A stretch of DNA of 64,000 nucleotides, from IMG/VR virus record IMGVR_UViG_3300045970_000382, positions 62,001-126,000 of that record, one strand, 5' to 3'. The notes beneath the pieces were generated by a model. That model saw only the letters and a program-made list of their open reading frames with translations. It was not told the DNA's origin and searched no databases. Numbering within the stretch: the stretch's first letter is position 1; each line of letters opens with the position of its first letter. Source of the DNA: a virus. This document shows positions 50,928 through 59,525 of this stretch, piece by piece. Made by a program: the position numbers and the translations under genes.

Positions 50928-50955
50928 GTGTTTTATAAAACTTTTTTAGGGGAAC

Positions 50956-51007
50956 AAGACCCCGTTTTAAACGGAGTCTTATCTTAAGATATGCACTTTA
51001 GAGTGCA
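50956..51007 (-). terminator. Two hairpins after the 51014 gene
   Basis: TGCACT/AGTGCA (50992-51007) and a longer hairpin from AAGACCCCGTTT paired with AAACGGAGTCTT (50956-50980, with one G-T pair) follow the stop of the 201-residue gene on the minus strand. No strong T-run, but the position fits a terminator that separates this gene from the ParB-like promoter. Confidence 0.55.
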
Positions 51008-51013
51008 TTGAGA

Positions 51014-51619
51014 TTATTTTTTAGTAATAGAAAAGACTTCACCAGCTGCATTGACAATTTGGCCTTTTTTGACAGCAGCTTCAAGTATACGGAGACTGTT
51101 ATACCAGATGATATGAGCAGAAGATCTTTTTGCAACTACGTTAAGTTTTTCTAATTCATCCATTAGACAATCGAGAGTTAAATCAAAATGGTCAAGAATA
51201 ATTTCCCGCATAATGCCACTGTTGCTGGGTGCTGAAACTTTAGGAGTTTTAGGAGTTTTAGGTTCTTTTGCAGTTTTAGGAACTTTAGGTTCTTTTGCAG
51301 CTTTAACAGGTTTTGGTTCTTTTTCAGTTTTTTCTTTGATTGAACGGATTCTGGCAGGTTTTGCAACAATTGGAGTGTAAGCAGCAATAACTTCATCTAG
51401 ACCATCCAGTTCAGGTGGTACCCAATCATCATTATCAATATTATTCTCGAATCCATCTGCAAAAAGTATGTACCAATCTTGAGCTTCAGGATCTAACGCG
51501 TCCCAATCTTCTTCTGGAGCTTTTGACAGCAAGAGAGCAACTTCTTTTAAGTATTCAAGTTTATCTTCGCCTGCATAAGGCTTTTTTAAAAATTCTTCTA
51601 TCTTATCATATACTGACAT
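51014..51619 (-). CDS. Hypothetical protein with Lys-Pro-rich linker
   Basis: A 201-residue protein. An acidic helical N-terminus (about 1-85) is joined to a C-terminal winged-helix-like segment (about 138-201, ILDHFDLTLDCLMDELEKLN) by a repetitive linker of KEPK, TAKEPK and KTPK units (about 95-130). The layout suggests two modules tethered by an extended basic arm, probably contacting DNA. It has its own promoter. Family not recognised. Confidence 0.55.
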   Translation of the reverse strand: MSVYDKIEEFLKKPYAGEDKLEYLKEVALLLSKAPEEDWDALDPEAQDWYILFADGFENNIDNDDWVPPELDGLDEVIAAYTPIVAKPARIRSIKEKTEKEPKPVKAAKEPKVPKTAKEPKTPKTPKVSAPSNSGIMREIILDHFDLTLDCLMDELEKLNVVAKRSSAHIIWYNSLRILEAAVKKGQIVNAAGEVFSITKK

Positions 51620-51685
51620 AATTATTTTCCTCTTATTAAAAGTTATTAGATTTTTAATTAAAAATCTTAATTAAAATGAGCGTGA

Positions 51686-51714
51686 ATTGTAGTTCAAAAA
51701 TCTTATAAAGTAAA
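51686..51714 (-). promoter_or_regulatory. Sigma70-type promoter: TTTACT-17-TACAAT
   Basis: Minus strand: TTTACT (51714-51709), 17-bp spacer, TACAAT (51691-51686), about 67 bp upstream of the 201-residue gene. Same spacing as the other promoters, with one mismatch in the -10. Confidence 0.55.
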
Positions 51715-51733
51715 GAGTTGATTTAAATTAATT

Positions 51734-51943
51734 TTACAGTTTAGTAAATGGATAATTCCCCTTAATTTCAGCATTTAAAAATTTGCCTTTTGAATCGGCA
51801 TCTAAAAAGTCTTCAAAAATTTTTAATGGCACATGATTATACATATACTCGGAGCCATTTTTAAATTCAACAGTTAACTCCTTGCTTTCTTCATTGTAAG
51901 ACAGACTTGCAATATTACTGGATGATACCTCAATTTTTTTCAT
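51734..51943 (-). CDS. KTSC-domain protein
   Basis: Sixty-nine residues matching the KTSC domain: SSNIASLSYNEESKELTVEF, GSEYMYNHVPLKIFEDFLDA and SKGKFLNAEIKGNYPFTKL. KTSC proteins are small domains found in phages and bacteria and sometimes fused to lysyl-tRNA synthetase; the molecular role is unclear. Confidence 0.8.
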   Translation of the reverse strand: MKKIEVSSSNIASLSYNEESKELTVEFKNGSEYMYNHVPLKIFEDFLDADSKGKFLNAEIKGNYPFTKL

Positions 51944-51963
51944 ATATTACTCCTATGTTAATA

Positions 51964-52062
51964 ATGTGTTTTAAGCGTGTTTAAATTTCAACGGTTATCA
52001 GTGCATAGCTATGTTTAAAACTAAGCTTAAAACGCATTTTTAGTGGTTATTTAACGGGATTT
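51964..52062 (+). repeat. Intergenic repeat element copy (about 100 bp)
   Basis: GTGTTTTAAGCGTGTTT ... ATCAGTG ... TAAGCTTAAAACGCATTTTT ... GGTTATTTAACGGGATTTT lies just beyond the 3' end of AP2/HNH copy 6. The element at 62505-62600 has the same order of blocks beyond copy 7. Core GCTTAAAACGC at 52025-52035. Confidence 0.6.
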
Positions 52063-52797
52063 TCAGTCATCAATATCGACTACGCGATTCATTAGTATTG
52101 TATATATTTCAGGATCTAAATCATCTTTAAATAAATTACCTAACCTTTTAAATTCAGCTTCTTTAGCTGCTTTATAGGCTAGCCTAGCTTCTTCTTCTGT
52201 TTTGTAACTACCAAGGTACTTTAATTTTCCTTCAACGTTACAAGCAGCTTTGTATGGATTTGTTTTACTACCAGAAGGAGAAACTCCAATACGAAATTCA
52301 CCTCTACTAGCATCACTTTTTTCTAAAACAGTGTTTATCTGAGGTGGAACTAAGCAACAAGTTTCTGGTGAATATAGCTTGTTTCCTTTAATACGAAGAT
52401 CTTTGTCTATTTGCCAAAATAAAGCAGATCCAAACATTGATAAGTAATCAGGAGCAAAATTCTGAAAATTCCACCAACGTTCACATACAGTACAAGCACT
52501 ATAAGTAGGCCATACACCTCTAATAGTTTCATTATAACATCTTCGTAACATCTGAATCCAACAATTATAAATTCTTGGATATAATTTACAAGAATAATTT
52601 CCAACTCCAATAAATGCAATACCATAAATAATTGGATGATTTAGATTCTTAACCTGACCATTTCTTAAAGCGCCAGCATTACAAATTTTTTCAGTCCCAT
52701 CTTTAAATCTAATTTTTACATTGTTATAATCTATATATTCCATAACAGTGCAATTACCAGATTTATTTGTTTTGAATACATCACCTATTTTAATCAT
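52063..52797 (-). CDS. AP2/HNH-like homing-type protein, copy 6
   Basis: A 244-residue copy with IKIGDVFKTNKSGNCTVMEY, NCWIQMLRRCYNET...NKLYSPETCCLVPPQIN and IGVSPSGSKTNPYKAAC...GSYKTEEEARLAYK. Its ATG overlaps the stop of the C-terminal helicase piece (ATGA). It is followed by the 100-bp repeat element. Confidence 0.75.
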   Translation of the reverse strand: MIKIGDVFKTNKSGNCTVMEYIDYNNVKIRFKDGTEKICNAGALRNGQVKNLNHPIIYGIAFIGVGNYSCKLYPRIYNCWIQMLRRCYNETIRGVWPTYSACTVCERWWNFQNFAPDYLSMFGSALFWQIDKDLRIKGNKLYSPETCCLVPPQINTVLEKSDASRGEFRIGVSPSGSKTNPYKAACNVEGKLKYLGSYKTEEEARLAYKAAKEAEFKRLGNLFKDDLDPEIYTILMNRVVDIDD

Positions 52798-53927
52798 GCT
52801 GTCTCCTTTATTAAAGCTTTTGCCTGTGTTACTACTTTTGGTGCAAGAGTTTTACCAAGGAGTTGTATAACTTTGTCTTTGTTTTCAACTATATCTTCTA
52901 AAGTTTTTATTCCAGCAGCATCCAACTTCTTGGCTTTCACTATTCCAATTCCATCTAACGAAACTAATTCGGCTAGACCGGCTCTGACACCATGTTTTAC
53001 ACGGAGTGCAATAATAGTTAGTTCTTTAGAACTCTCCCAACCAAATAATCCATTCATCCACGTTAATGCTCCAATTATTCTATCAATATCAGATCGTAAT
53101 TGTCGTGAGTAAATATGGATTCCTTCTTGTTCAGTTAGAACATCATATAAATCTGCAGCAATAGTACTTTTAGTTATAGATTTTGATACTAGTTGAGGAA
53201 TTGTATCTAAAACAGCTTCAGAATAATTCTCAACGAATTCTATATCTTTAGCAGCTATATAACCAGCCTGCATACTTGGAGTTGTTCCAAGAGTATAGGA
53301 AATAGCCAAATCACTAGACCAGAGATTATGATTATAGATATTCATAAAATTCATATACCAATGAAAAACATCTCTTGGATAAAAATAAAGAGTAGCACTT
53401 ATTTTACCTAACGAAGTAATCTTAAACACACCAGTATCTGTAAGTGTTAACATTCTTATTTTAATAAGATCAGCTAATACTTGATCTATAAACCCATCTT
53501 CTAATTTTAACTGAATAGCTGCCAATGATCTTAAAAACCAATGTCTTAGTGTTTCCCTATTCCAAACCTCACCATTGGATATTTCAGCCAGTACATGAAA
53601 TCCTAAAATGTCACTGTTAATCAAAGTAGATATGATATTTCGTGGATTATTTATTTTATATTGCCATGAAGAAACATTATCACAGATAAAATAACAACGA
53701 CCTATATCAGACCAACCTAAACGACCACAACGTCCAGCAGCCTGCAATATATCTAATTCATCTATTTGACTAAGACCACGTGTGTTACCTACAATAATAA
53801 CATTGGTAGCACAGGTGTTGCAGTTATGTGTTAAGATTTTATTAGCAAAAAAGTTATGGTTCTTTTCTACAGATAAGTCTATATGGATATTTTCTGATTT
53901 TCGCTTCACAATAGATGTTATTTTCAT
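52794..53927 (-). CDS. C-terminal helicase piece headed by a C-intein half (IntC)
   Basis: A 377-residue protein. Residues 1-35 are an intein C-terminal fragment (block F/G: HIDLSVEKNHNFFANKILTH then Asn35), followed by Cys36 as the +1 extein residue. The extein continues CNTCATNVIIVGNTRGLSQI, then ILQAAGRCGRLGWSDIGRCY (helicase motif VI), a winged-helix/ratchet-like region and a helix-hairpin-helix near the end (LVSLDGIGIVKAKKLDAAGI). Trans-splicing with the product of 54803-57952 would restore the Ski2/Hel308-like helicase. Confidence 0.88.
   Translation of the reverse strand: MKITSIVKRKSENIHIDLSVEKNHNFFANKILTHNCNTCATNVIIVGNTRGLSQIDELDILQAAGRCGRLGWSDIGRCYFICDNVSSWQYKINNPRNIISTLINSDILGFHVLAEISNGEVWNRETLRHWFLRSLAAIQLKLEDGFIDQVLADLIKIRMLTLTDTGVFKITSLGKISATLYFYPRDVFHWYMNFMNIYNHNLWSSDLAISYTLGTTPSMQAGYIAAKDIEFVENYSEAVLDTIPQLVSKSITKSTIAADLYDVLTEQEGIHIYSRQLRSDIDRIIGALTWMNGLFGWESSKELTIIALRVKHGVRAGLAELVSLDGIGIVKAKKLDAAGIKTLEDIVENKDKVIQLLGKTLAPKVVTQAKALIKETA
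53823..53927 (-). other. Split intein, C-terminal half (IntC)
   Basis: Thirty-five residues ending HN followed by Cys. Blocks F and G of the Hint fold are clear (DLSVEKNHNFFANKILTHN). It needs the N-terminal half at 54806-55111 for splicing in trans. Confidence 0.88.
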
Positions 53928-54771
53928 AATTTTTTAATATTTTTTTAATTTCAATTTGGAATTTATTAAGAACAGCTTGTGGAGAATCTTTCCTATAATT
54001 AAAAGGAATTCTTATAACATGCCATCCTAATGATTGTAAAAATAAATCTTTTCTATTATCACTTTCTATTTTTTCAGGACTTGAGTGACATATATCTGAA
54101 TCTATTTCAATAGCAATTTTAAATTCAAGAATAGCAAAATCTATACAATATCCTCTATGACATTTACCATTATTATCAGGTTCAGGATAATTAAAATCTA
54201 TTTTAAAAGGTAATTTAATAATGTTTATCCAAGAAATTATTTTCTTTTCAAATTTACTAGGCTCTTGATACATACCAAGATAATGCCAAGCTGTATGTTC
54301 ACGTTGAAGTTTTTTTGATTCTTCAGTATGTTTTTTCCCATAAAAATGATTATCTTTACCTGATTCATTTTCATTTTTTACACGTCTTGGGAATGTTGGA
54401 GTATTTTGATAATGGGCTTTCATTGTCTTGCTTATCTGTTGTTTTGTTTCATTTGTTTGTGCAGGTCTTAATGCAAAAGATGCTTTCATTTTTAATGAAA
54501 ATTCTTCTGTTTTCCAAAGTTCTTTATTTTGTAAATTACGCTCTTTAACTTTGTCAGGATTAGCTTTGCAATAGGCTTTTGAAGTTTCTCTTTTATTATC
54601 TTTCCATTTTTGACTAACTAAAGGAGCGTTAGGATATTTAACTTTGTATTCAGTTAATTTATATCCATGCGTAAAAAATAAATGTCCATTAGTTATTTGT
54701 TTACATTGTTTACCACATTCTCTACAAGAGATTGTTTCATATGTATCATTTTCAAACATTAGCTTCACCAT
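53854..54771 (-). CDS. Free-standing homing endonuclease (Vsr-like, NUMOD3)
   Basis: A 305-residue protein inserted between the two halves of the split helicase. The N-terminus has a zinc-finger-like segment (CRECGKQCKQI...LFFTHGYKLTEYKVKYPNAP). The middle has NUMOD3-type DNA-binding text (FYGKKHTEESKKLQREH). The C-terminus is a Vsr/EDxHD-type nuclease: YCIDFAILEFKIAIEIDSDI then CHSS, followed by RKDLFLQSLGWHVIRIPF. This matches the endonuclease family reported with fractured genes (I-Bth0305I type). It overlaps the IntC-helicase start by 74 bases in another frame. Confidence 0.85.
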   Translation of the reverse strand: MVKLMFENDTYETISCRECGKQCKQITNGHLFFTHGYKLTEYKVKYPNAPLVSQKWKDNKRETSKAYCKANPDKVKERNLQNKELWKTEEFSLKMKASFALRPAQTNETKQQISKTMKAHYQNTPTFPRRVKNENESGKDNHFYGKKHTEESKKLQREHTAWHYLGMYQEPSKFEKKIISWINIIKLPFKIDFNYPEPDNNGKCHRGYCIDFAILEFKIAIEIDSDICHSSPEKIESDNRKDLFLQSLGWHVIRIPFNYRKDSPQAVLNKFQIEIKKILKNYENNIYCEAKIRKYPYRLICRKEP

Positions 54772-54802
54772 TAGCTTACCTTAGGATTAGCTTACATTAA
54801 CA

Positions 54803-57800
54803 TTAACTAAAATCAGTGTCAAGATTAAACAAATCTTCTTCCCCTGTAAGATTTTGTGCTTCAATTATTGAAAAAGAATTATCTTTATTTTTACAATAAA
54901 AAGGATGTTTTCTATCTACAATTATTGTTTTTCCATTTTCTAATGTAATAACAAACTCATTAATAGGTCCATATTCTAAGACATTAAGAATATTATCTTG
55001 TTCTAAATATCCTTGTTCATTCCAAGATAAAATTTCATCATTGATTTTAATATCTTTAGCTAATTTTTCTGTCCCATTAGACATAGTTACTAATGTATCT
55101 TTTGATACAGAACCCCATGCCAAACCGCTGGTGGAAATTAATACTTGTAAAGATTCTTTAGTATTTTCAGCAAAATCTTCTAAAAATTGTGTTCGGGAAC
55201 TCATTTCTAAATCAGCATTATAAAATAAACAATCAATTTCTTGATCTTTAAATTTAGATTCAAGCATCCGTCCAGTATTTTTATCATGTACGAAGATTAG
55301 TGTTTTCTCATTTGGATTTTTATAATAACATTCAAGAGCTAGATTCAATTTATCTTGCTGTTGGTCAGCATATCTTAAAGATGTGTCATATTCTAATAAA
55401 TTCCATTGAATAACAGTGGGTCTCCAATTATTATTTATTACTTCTGTCGGTTTACCGTTTAGTGTTGTAAGCCAAGTCTTAAATTCAGATACATTTGGCA
55501 TAGTAGCAGATAGCATCAATATCTTAGCTGATGGTACTAACTTTGAAAATCGCATGATTCCTACTTCAAGTGCATGTCCTCTATTTGTAGTAAGAAGTGA
55601 TGATTCGTCGGTAATTATCAGCCCAATATCAAATAACCAATCTGATTTTTCAGATTTATAATTTCGTGAACGGGAGTTATGTAACATAATTCCACCTTGT
55701 CCGCCAATCCAATTTTGTATTGGGTATGAAACATTTTTAGGTTGTATTTCAAGATCATATACAATATCTTTTCTTAAAAATTCTATACTTTTAATTTTGA
55801 CAAAATGTAAATGTGGATTGAGATTGTTTCTTTGTCTTGGGTTATTTTCATTAATTCGTATATCCCATGTTAAATATTCTTTATCTTTGTATATTCTAGT
55901 ATTTTTTATTACAAAACTAAATCTTCCAACTAATAGTGTTAAATTTTGAATATCTTTAGATAGTTGAAAAGATGCTGTTCTAAAAAGATGTCTATTTTTA
56001 CTTGAGTTATCAAAAAACCCATCACCGCAAAGCATTCCATTTAAAAAGGATTCTATTTTAGATGCTTCCCAAGTAAAAACAAAATCAGGAATAGATTTTT
56101 CACGAGATAATCCACCAAACAAATGTCCTATGTATTGCCATAAAACTGAATTCACATGCAGTGTGTGTATTATTCCACCAATAGGTCTAATATCTGTTTT
56201 TGAAGTAATATTACCACCAAAAACTTTTTGTGCCCGTTCTAAAAATTGTAAGTTGTCATTTTTTTGCTCTATGGTTAATCTTGGGCCACGAACACAGCAT
56301 CCATCAGCAACAAAAAATCCCAATGCCCATGCTAGATCATTGTCAACTTCAATTTTTGCTGGAAATTCTAATTTAGAATGATATGCTTTTACTTTTTTCA
56401 TTTCATTTATATCTAATAAACCTAATCTAAATGAATTTTCAAGTAATATTAATGGGAGATAACCTCGTTTTCTCCAATCATTTATTCTTTGTGTTGTCTT
56501 ACTTAGACGTTCGTTTTCATATTTTATTGATGGGACTGCGCTAATTAAATAAAAATCATTTGAAAAAAGATTTAGTATTTTATCACTTGTGAAAAATGTT
56601 CTAGTTTTATTTACTATAGGTAAATCTAATAACAGTTCAGCAAACGGAATTATAGATTTAGTTGCTAAAGTTTCAAATCCAGTACTTATAGCAACTTGAT
56701 CTTTTTCTATATCAATATCTTTTAATATTTTAGGTATTAGTTTCTTTGTAGTTTTATCTAAGATAAATAAATTATGGCATTCTGTCATTTCAACAGATCT
56801 TCCTCCAATTAAAGATACTTTATAAATATCTTTTGGTTCTATTTTAATTCTTCCAGTTATTTCAGTCGGTAAGATTCCTTTTCCTTCATGGTAAGAAAAT
56901 ACTTCACAATCAATATTATCTTCAACTATGTTACCAATACAGTCTTTCCAAACATTGCCGTTTTTATAACAATAAAGCTCAGTTTCGTATGGATACGAGT
57001 CGGTCATTTCTGATGTACAACAAATAATATCAGCTTCGTTTAGTTCTTTAGCTTTTGTTTCTGTTAGAACAAAGTCTCCAGTTAAAATACATATTTTATA
57101 ATCTTGTCCAAATGATTTAGTCCAGTCGTTAAATTTTTCAAGAGTTAATGCTTTTAATGGTGAGACATAACAAATCTTCTTTTTGTGTACTTTTAATGTT
57201 TCCCAAACAAATAATTCAGCAGATATAGTTTTTCCTGTTGATGTAGCTGTTCCTAATACTAAGTTACAATCTTGATGCCAATAACCGTGTTTTAAAATTG
57301 TGGATTGCACACGATTGAATTGCTTAAATCCATATTTAAAATGTGGAAAATAATTATTTAAATAACAATCTTCAATCTCAACTAAATCTGTCATCATTTC
57401 TTTTGATGCCAAGTCTTTTGTTGGTTTATAAACAGGTTCAATAGAACTTTGTACCGATTTAATTGTCGAATTTAAAGATCTTAAATGATGTTCTGTTTTT
57501 GTACCACAGTTAGGAAATGCAGCACAACCCATGAATTTTACACCTGTAGCTTTAACAGTTCTTTCAACGGTATAAGAACCACATTTTTTACAGAATATAA
57601 TCTCATTAGATATTTTAATCAGATTATTTACTCGAAGAGTTATTCTTTCAAATACAGTAGTGTTACCCTCTGTTCGTAATACTTTAGGTTCCTGACATAT
57701 AATTTTATTTGCAATAGTGTCGTATAAAATGTTACGAATGGCGTCTTCACCAATATCTCTGGTTTTGCCAGTACCATCAACAGTGGTATAGATATGTATT

Positions 57801-57952
57801 TCAAGTGAAGGTTTAGATTTTAAAGTGGCACAGATGACTAACTCTGTTCCTCTCTTTGGAAGTTTAAATTCCCATTTTAAAAAATCGTGTTGAGGAGTAA
57901 AAAAAGTATCTGCCCAGTTTTCAAATTGATCTTTTGTTAGAGCAACAAACAT
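54803..57952 (-). CDS. N-terminal part of a split Ski2/Hel308-like helicase with a full intein and an IntN half
   Basis: A 1049-residue protein. Residues 118-152 hold a zinc ribbon (CKKCGSYTVE...CAAFPNCG). The SF2 helicase domain has Walker A GTATSTGKT (234-242), YVSPLKALTLEKF, TGDFV, CCTSEMTD (312-318), then motif II ITDESS (780-785) and SATMPN. A continuous intein occupies 319-759. After VLISTSGLAWG (937-947) a second, split intein begins (948-1049) and the reading frame ends. The missing C-terminal helicase half is encoded at 52794-53927. Confidence 0.88.
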   Translation of the reverse strand: MFVALTKDQFENWADTFFTPQHDFLKWEFKLPKRGTELVICATLKSKPSLEIHIYTTVDGTGKTRDIGEDAIRNILYDTIANKIICQEPKVLRTEGNTTVFERITLRVNNLIKISNEIIFCKKCGSYTVERTVKATGVKFMGCAAFPNCGTKTEHHLRSLNSTIKSVQSSIEPVYKPTKDLASKEMMTDLVEIEDCYLNNYFPHFKYGFKQFNRVQSTILKHGYWHQDCNLVLGTATSTGKTISAELFVWETLKVHKKKICYVSPLKALTLEKFNDWTKSFGQDYKICILTGDFVLTETKAKELNEADIICCTSEMTDSYPYETELYCYKNGNVWKDCIGNIVEDNIDCEVFSYHEGKGILPTEITGRIKIEPKDIYKVSLIGGRSVEMTECHNLFILDKTTKKLIPKILKDIDIEKDQVAISTGFETLATKSIIPFAELLLDLPIVNKTRTFFTSDKILNLFSNDFYLISAVPSIKYENERLSKTTQRINDWRKRGYLPLILLENSFRLGLLDINEMKKVKAYHSKLEFPAKIEVDNDLAWALGFFVADGCCVRGPRLTIEQKNDNLQFLERAQKVFGGNITSKTDIRPIGGIIHTLHVNSVLWQYIGHLFGGLSREKSIPDFVFTWEASKIESFLNGMLCGDGFFDNSSKNRHLFRTASFQLSKDIQNLTLLVGRFSFVIKNTRIYKDKEYLTWDIRINENNPRQRNNLNPHLHFVKIKSIEFLRKDIVYDLEIQPKNVSYPIQNWIGGQGGIMLHNSRSRNYKSEKSDWLFDIGLIITDESSLLTTNRGHALEVGIMRFSKLVPSAKILMLSATMPNVSEFKTWLTTLNGKPTEVINNNWRPTVIQWNLLEYDTSLRYADQQQDKLNLALECYYKNPNEKTLIFVHDKNTGRMLESKFKDQEIDCLFYNADLEMSSRTQFLEDFAENTKESLQVLISTSGLAWGSVSKDTLVTMSNGTEKLAKDIKINDEILSWNEQGYLEQDNILNVLEYGPINEFVITLENGKTIIVDRKHPFYCKNKDNSFSIIEAQNLTGEEDLFNLDTDFS
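54806..55111 (-). other. Split intein, N-terminal half (IntN)
   Basis: Residues 948-1049 begin Ser-Val-Ser-Lys-Asp-Thr-Leu-Val (the block A pattern CxxxDTxV with Ser1), and contain the block B region (ENGKTIIVDRKHPFYC). They end at the stop codon with no endonuclease. The extein junction would be ...LAWG/CNTCATN..., a continuous helicase motif. Confidence 0.88.
55676..56998 (-). other. Continuous intein with LAGLIDADG endonuclease inside the helicase
   Basis: Residues 319-759 (441 aa) of the 54803-57952 product. It starts SYPYETELYCYKNGNVW and ends YDLEIQPKNVSYP...GGIMLHN, followed by Ser760. It carries two dodecapeptide motifs (WALGFFVADGCC at about 542-553, FLNGMLCGDGFF at about 636-647). 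Removal joins TSEMTD to SRSRNYKSEKSDWL, a normal helicase sequence. Ser1/Asn/Ser+1 chemistry. Confidence 0.88.
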
Positions 57953-57984
57953 GCTTATGCCTTTTATGAATTAATTGGTATTTC

Positions 57985-58013
57985 ATTATATAAAAACTAT
58001 AATAAATAAGCTA
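57985..58013 (-). promoter_or_regulatory. Possible promoter: weak -35, perfect TATAAT
   Basis: Minus strand TATAAT at 57990-57985 with TAGCTT at the -35 position (58013-58008, 17-bp spacer). The -35 is poor, but the region is the only gap (57953-58024) upstream of the helicase gene. Confidence 0.4.
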
Positions 58014-58024
58014 GACTGTATTAA

Positions 58025-59026
58025 TCATTTATTTTGTTGGAATTCTAGATTATGGAGTCGTTCACGGATTAGAGTACAATATTCTGGATTTTTTTCTATA
58101 AGAACGTAATTTCTATTTGTGAATAGACATGCTATTCCTGTTGAACCTGATCCAGCAAAAGGATCTAATACTGTGTCACCTTTTTTTGAAATCATTTTAA
58201 CTAAATGCTCCATTAATTTTAAGGGTTTTACAGTAGGATGTTTATTACTTAAGATTGAATCTAGACCTAAATTTCTTTCACTCTTTACAGATTTTGTTGA
58301 GTAAAAATATCTAGATATTTCAATATTTGGAAAAATAGATAAAACTTCATCTGATTCATCATGCATTACATTTGACGGATATCTTCCTAAATCATTGGGT
58401 ATCCAAGTATCTTTAGGATTTAAATAATAACTTGAAGCATGTTCTCTCCTTTTTTGTTTTGAATTATCTATTTTTACATTATCTACGTCTCCAAATCTAA
58501 CATCATCTATATTAAGTGCTCCTGTTCCCCAACGAACGATGTTCTCTGTTATGGTATGATATAAAAGTGGCTTCCTAGCCAATGTTATAGGTTCAAGTGC
58601 TGGTTTTAAGCAAGAAGCAGAACCTTCCCATTCACCTTTATCATCTAATATCTTATCTATACTTTTACCTAAATTGACTCCTTTTGGAAACCCACTACCA
58701 TATAGCCAAATGAGCATATCTCTTATTTCAAAACCAGCATCTTCAATACGCACAGCCATTCTATGCTGAGTTTTAGTTCCTGAAAAAGATAATAGATGTC
58801 CTCCAGGTTTAAGTACCCGTAAACATTCTTCCCATATATCTTGAGAAGGAACATCATAGTCCCATTTATTACACATAAATGAGATTCCATAAGGCGGATC
58901 TGTTATGATTGCATCAATAGAATTTGAGGCAAAATTCTGCATTTCTAACAAACAATCTCCCTGATAGACTTTGTTAGTCTTAAATCTATTTTTGTAATTA
59001 GATTTTAATTCTTCAAACTTAGACAT
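58025..59026 (-). CDS. Beta-class DNA methyltransferase (N6-adenine or N4-cytosine)
   Basis: A 333-residue protein. Motif IV DPPYGISFMCNKWDYDVPS (43-61) precedes the SAM-binding motif I TVLDPFAGSGSTGIA (about 288-302), the order of the beta class. HPTVKPLKLMEHLVKMIS gives the usual helix before motif I. It methylates an exocyclic amino group of DNA to protect against host restriction or to regulate genes. No cognate restriction enzyme is seen. Target sequence not predictable here. Confidence 0.85.
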   Translation of the reverse strand: MSKFEELKSNYKNRFKTNKVYQGDCLLEMQNFASNSIDAIITDPPYGISFMCNKWDYDVPSQDIWEECLRVLKPGGHLLSFSGTKTQHRMAVRIEDAGFEIRDMLIWLYGSGFPKGVNLGKSIDKILDDKGEWEGSASCLKPALEPITLARKPLLYHTITENIVRWGTGALNIDDVRFGDVDNVKIDNSKQKRREHASSYYLNPKDTWIPNDLGRYPSNVMHDESDEVLSIFPNIEISRYFYSTKSVKSERNLGLDSILSNKHPTVKPLKLMEHLVKMISKKGDTVLDPFAGSGSTGIACLFTNRNYVLIEKNPEYCTLIRERLHNLEFQQNK

Positions 59027-59244
59027 TATTTATCTAATAAAGAGGAATTATCAGTTCTACTTATATAACTCAAATCTGAGACATAATGTTGTATTTTGTT
59101 TTTTGAATCTAATTTAAATCTAGCTTCAAAATGATAATAACCTTCTCCTTCCTTAGTTAGTTTTTGTAAGGCTTTTATGATTTTTTGTTGAAGGTTATGT
59201 TCATCAAGATTAATTAAAGAATCATCTGTTATAATTATTACCAT
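59026..59244 (-). CDS. Small hypothetical protein (72 aa)
   Basis: Seventy-two residues (MVIIITDDSLINLDEHNLQQ...), overlapping its neighbours by 1 and 7 bases. A hydrophobic strand at the N-terminus and a helical middle; no family recognised. Overlaps support real translation. Confidence 0.5.
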   Translation of the reverse strand: MVIIITDDSLINLDEHNLQQKIIKALQKLTKEGEGYYHFEARFKLDSKNKIQHYVSDLSYISRTDNSSLLDK

Positions 59245-59519
59245 CTATTTTTAGGATTAAGATTTTCAATTAATTTTACTAAAATATCACCATGACAGGC
59301 TTTTGGTTTACAACAACACCCTAATACTTTATCTTGTAAATTAGGTAACATTTCTCTAAGATGTTCAGCTTGTGGAGAATTAGTTATCCATTCTTCATAT
59401 TTTTGAATAACTTCTTCTCTGTTACCATCTTTACCTATGATAAATGGATTACCCCACTGACCTGGACGTCTTATATCTACATCATATTTACTATTATAGG
59501 CATTTACTACCTTAGTCAT
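59238..59519 (-). CDS. DUF4326-family protein
   Basis: Ninety-three residues with the DUF4326 pattern: VVNAYNSKYDVDIRRPGQWG, NPFIIGKDGNREEVIQKYEE, and LGCCCKPKACHGDILVKLIE with the conserved CxCxPxxCHG-type cysteines. The family is common in phages and bacteria and may bind a metal or nucleotide; the role is unknown. Confidence 0.75.
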   Translation of the reverse strand: MTKVVNAYNSKYDVDIRRPGQWGNPFIIGKDGNREEVIQKYEEWITNSPQAEHLREMLPNLQDKVLGCCCKPKACHGDILVKLIENLNPKNRW

Positions 59520-59525
59520 TTTAAT

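Noticed and set aside
51178-51396. Alternative-frame ORF in the Lys-Pro linker region
   Set aside because: A frame-shadow of the repetitive linker in the 51014 gene (Leu/Lys-rich because of the repeat).
54771-54803. AAGCTAAT triplet repeat between IntN stop and endonuclease start as a regulatory site
   Set aside because: Three short imperfect copies only; too little to support a specific function.
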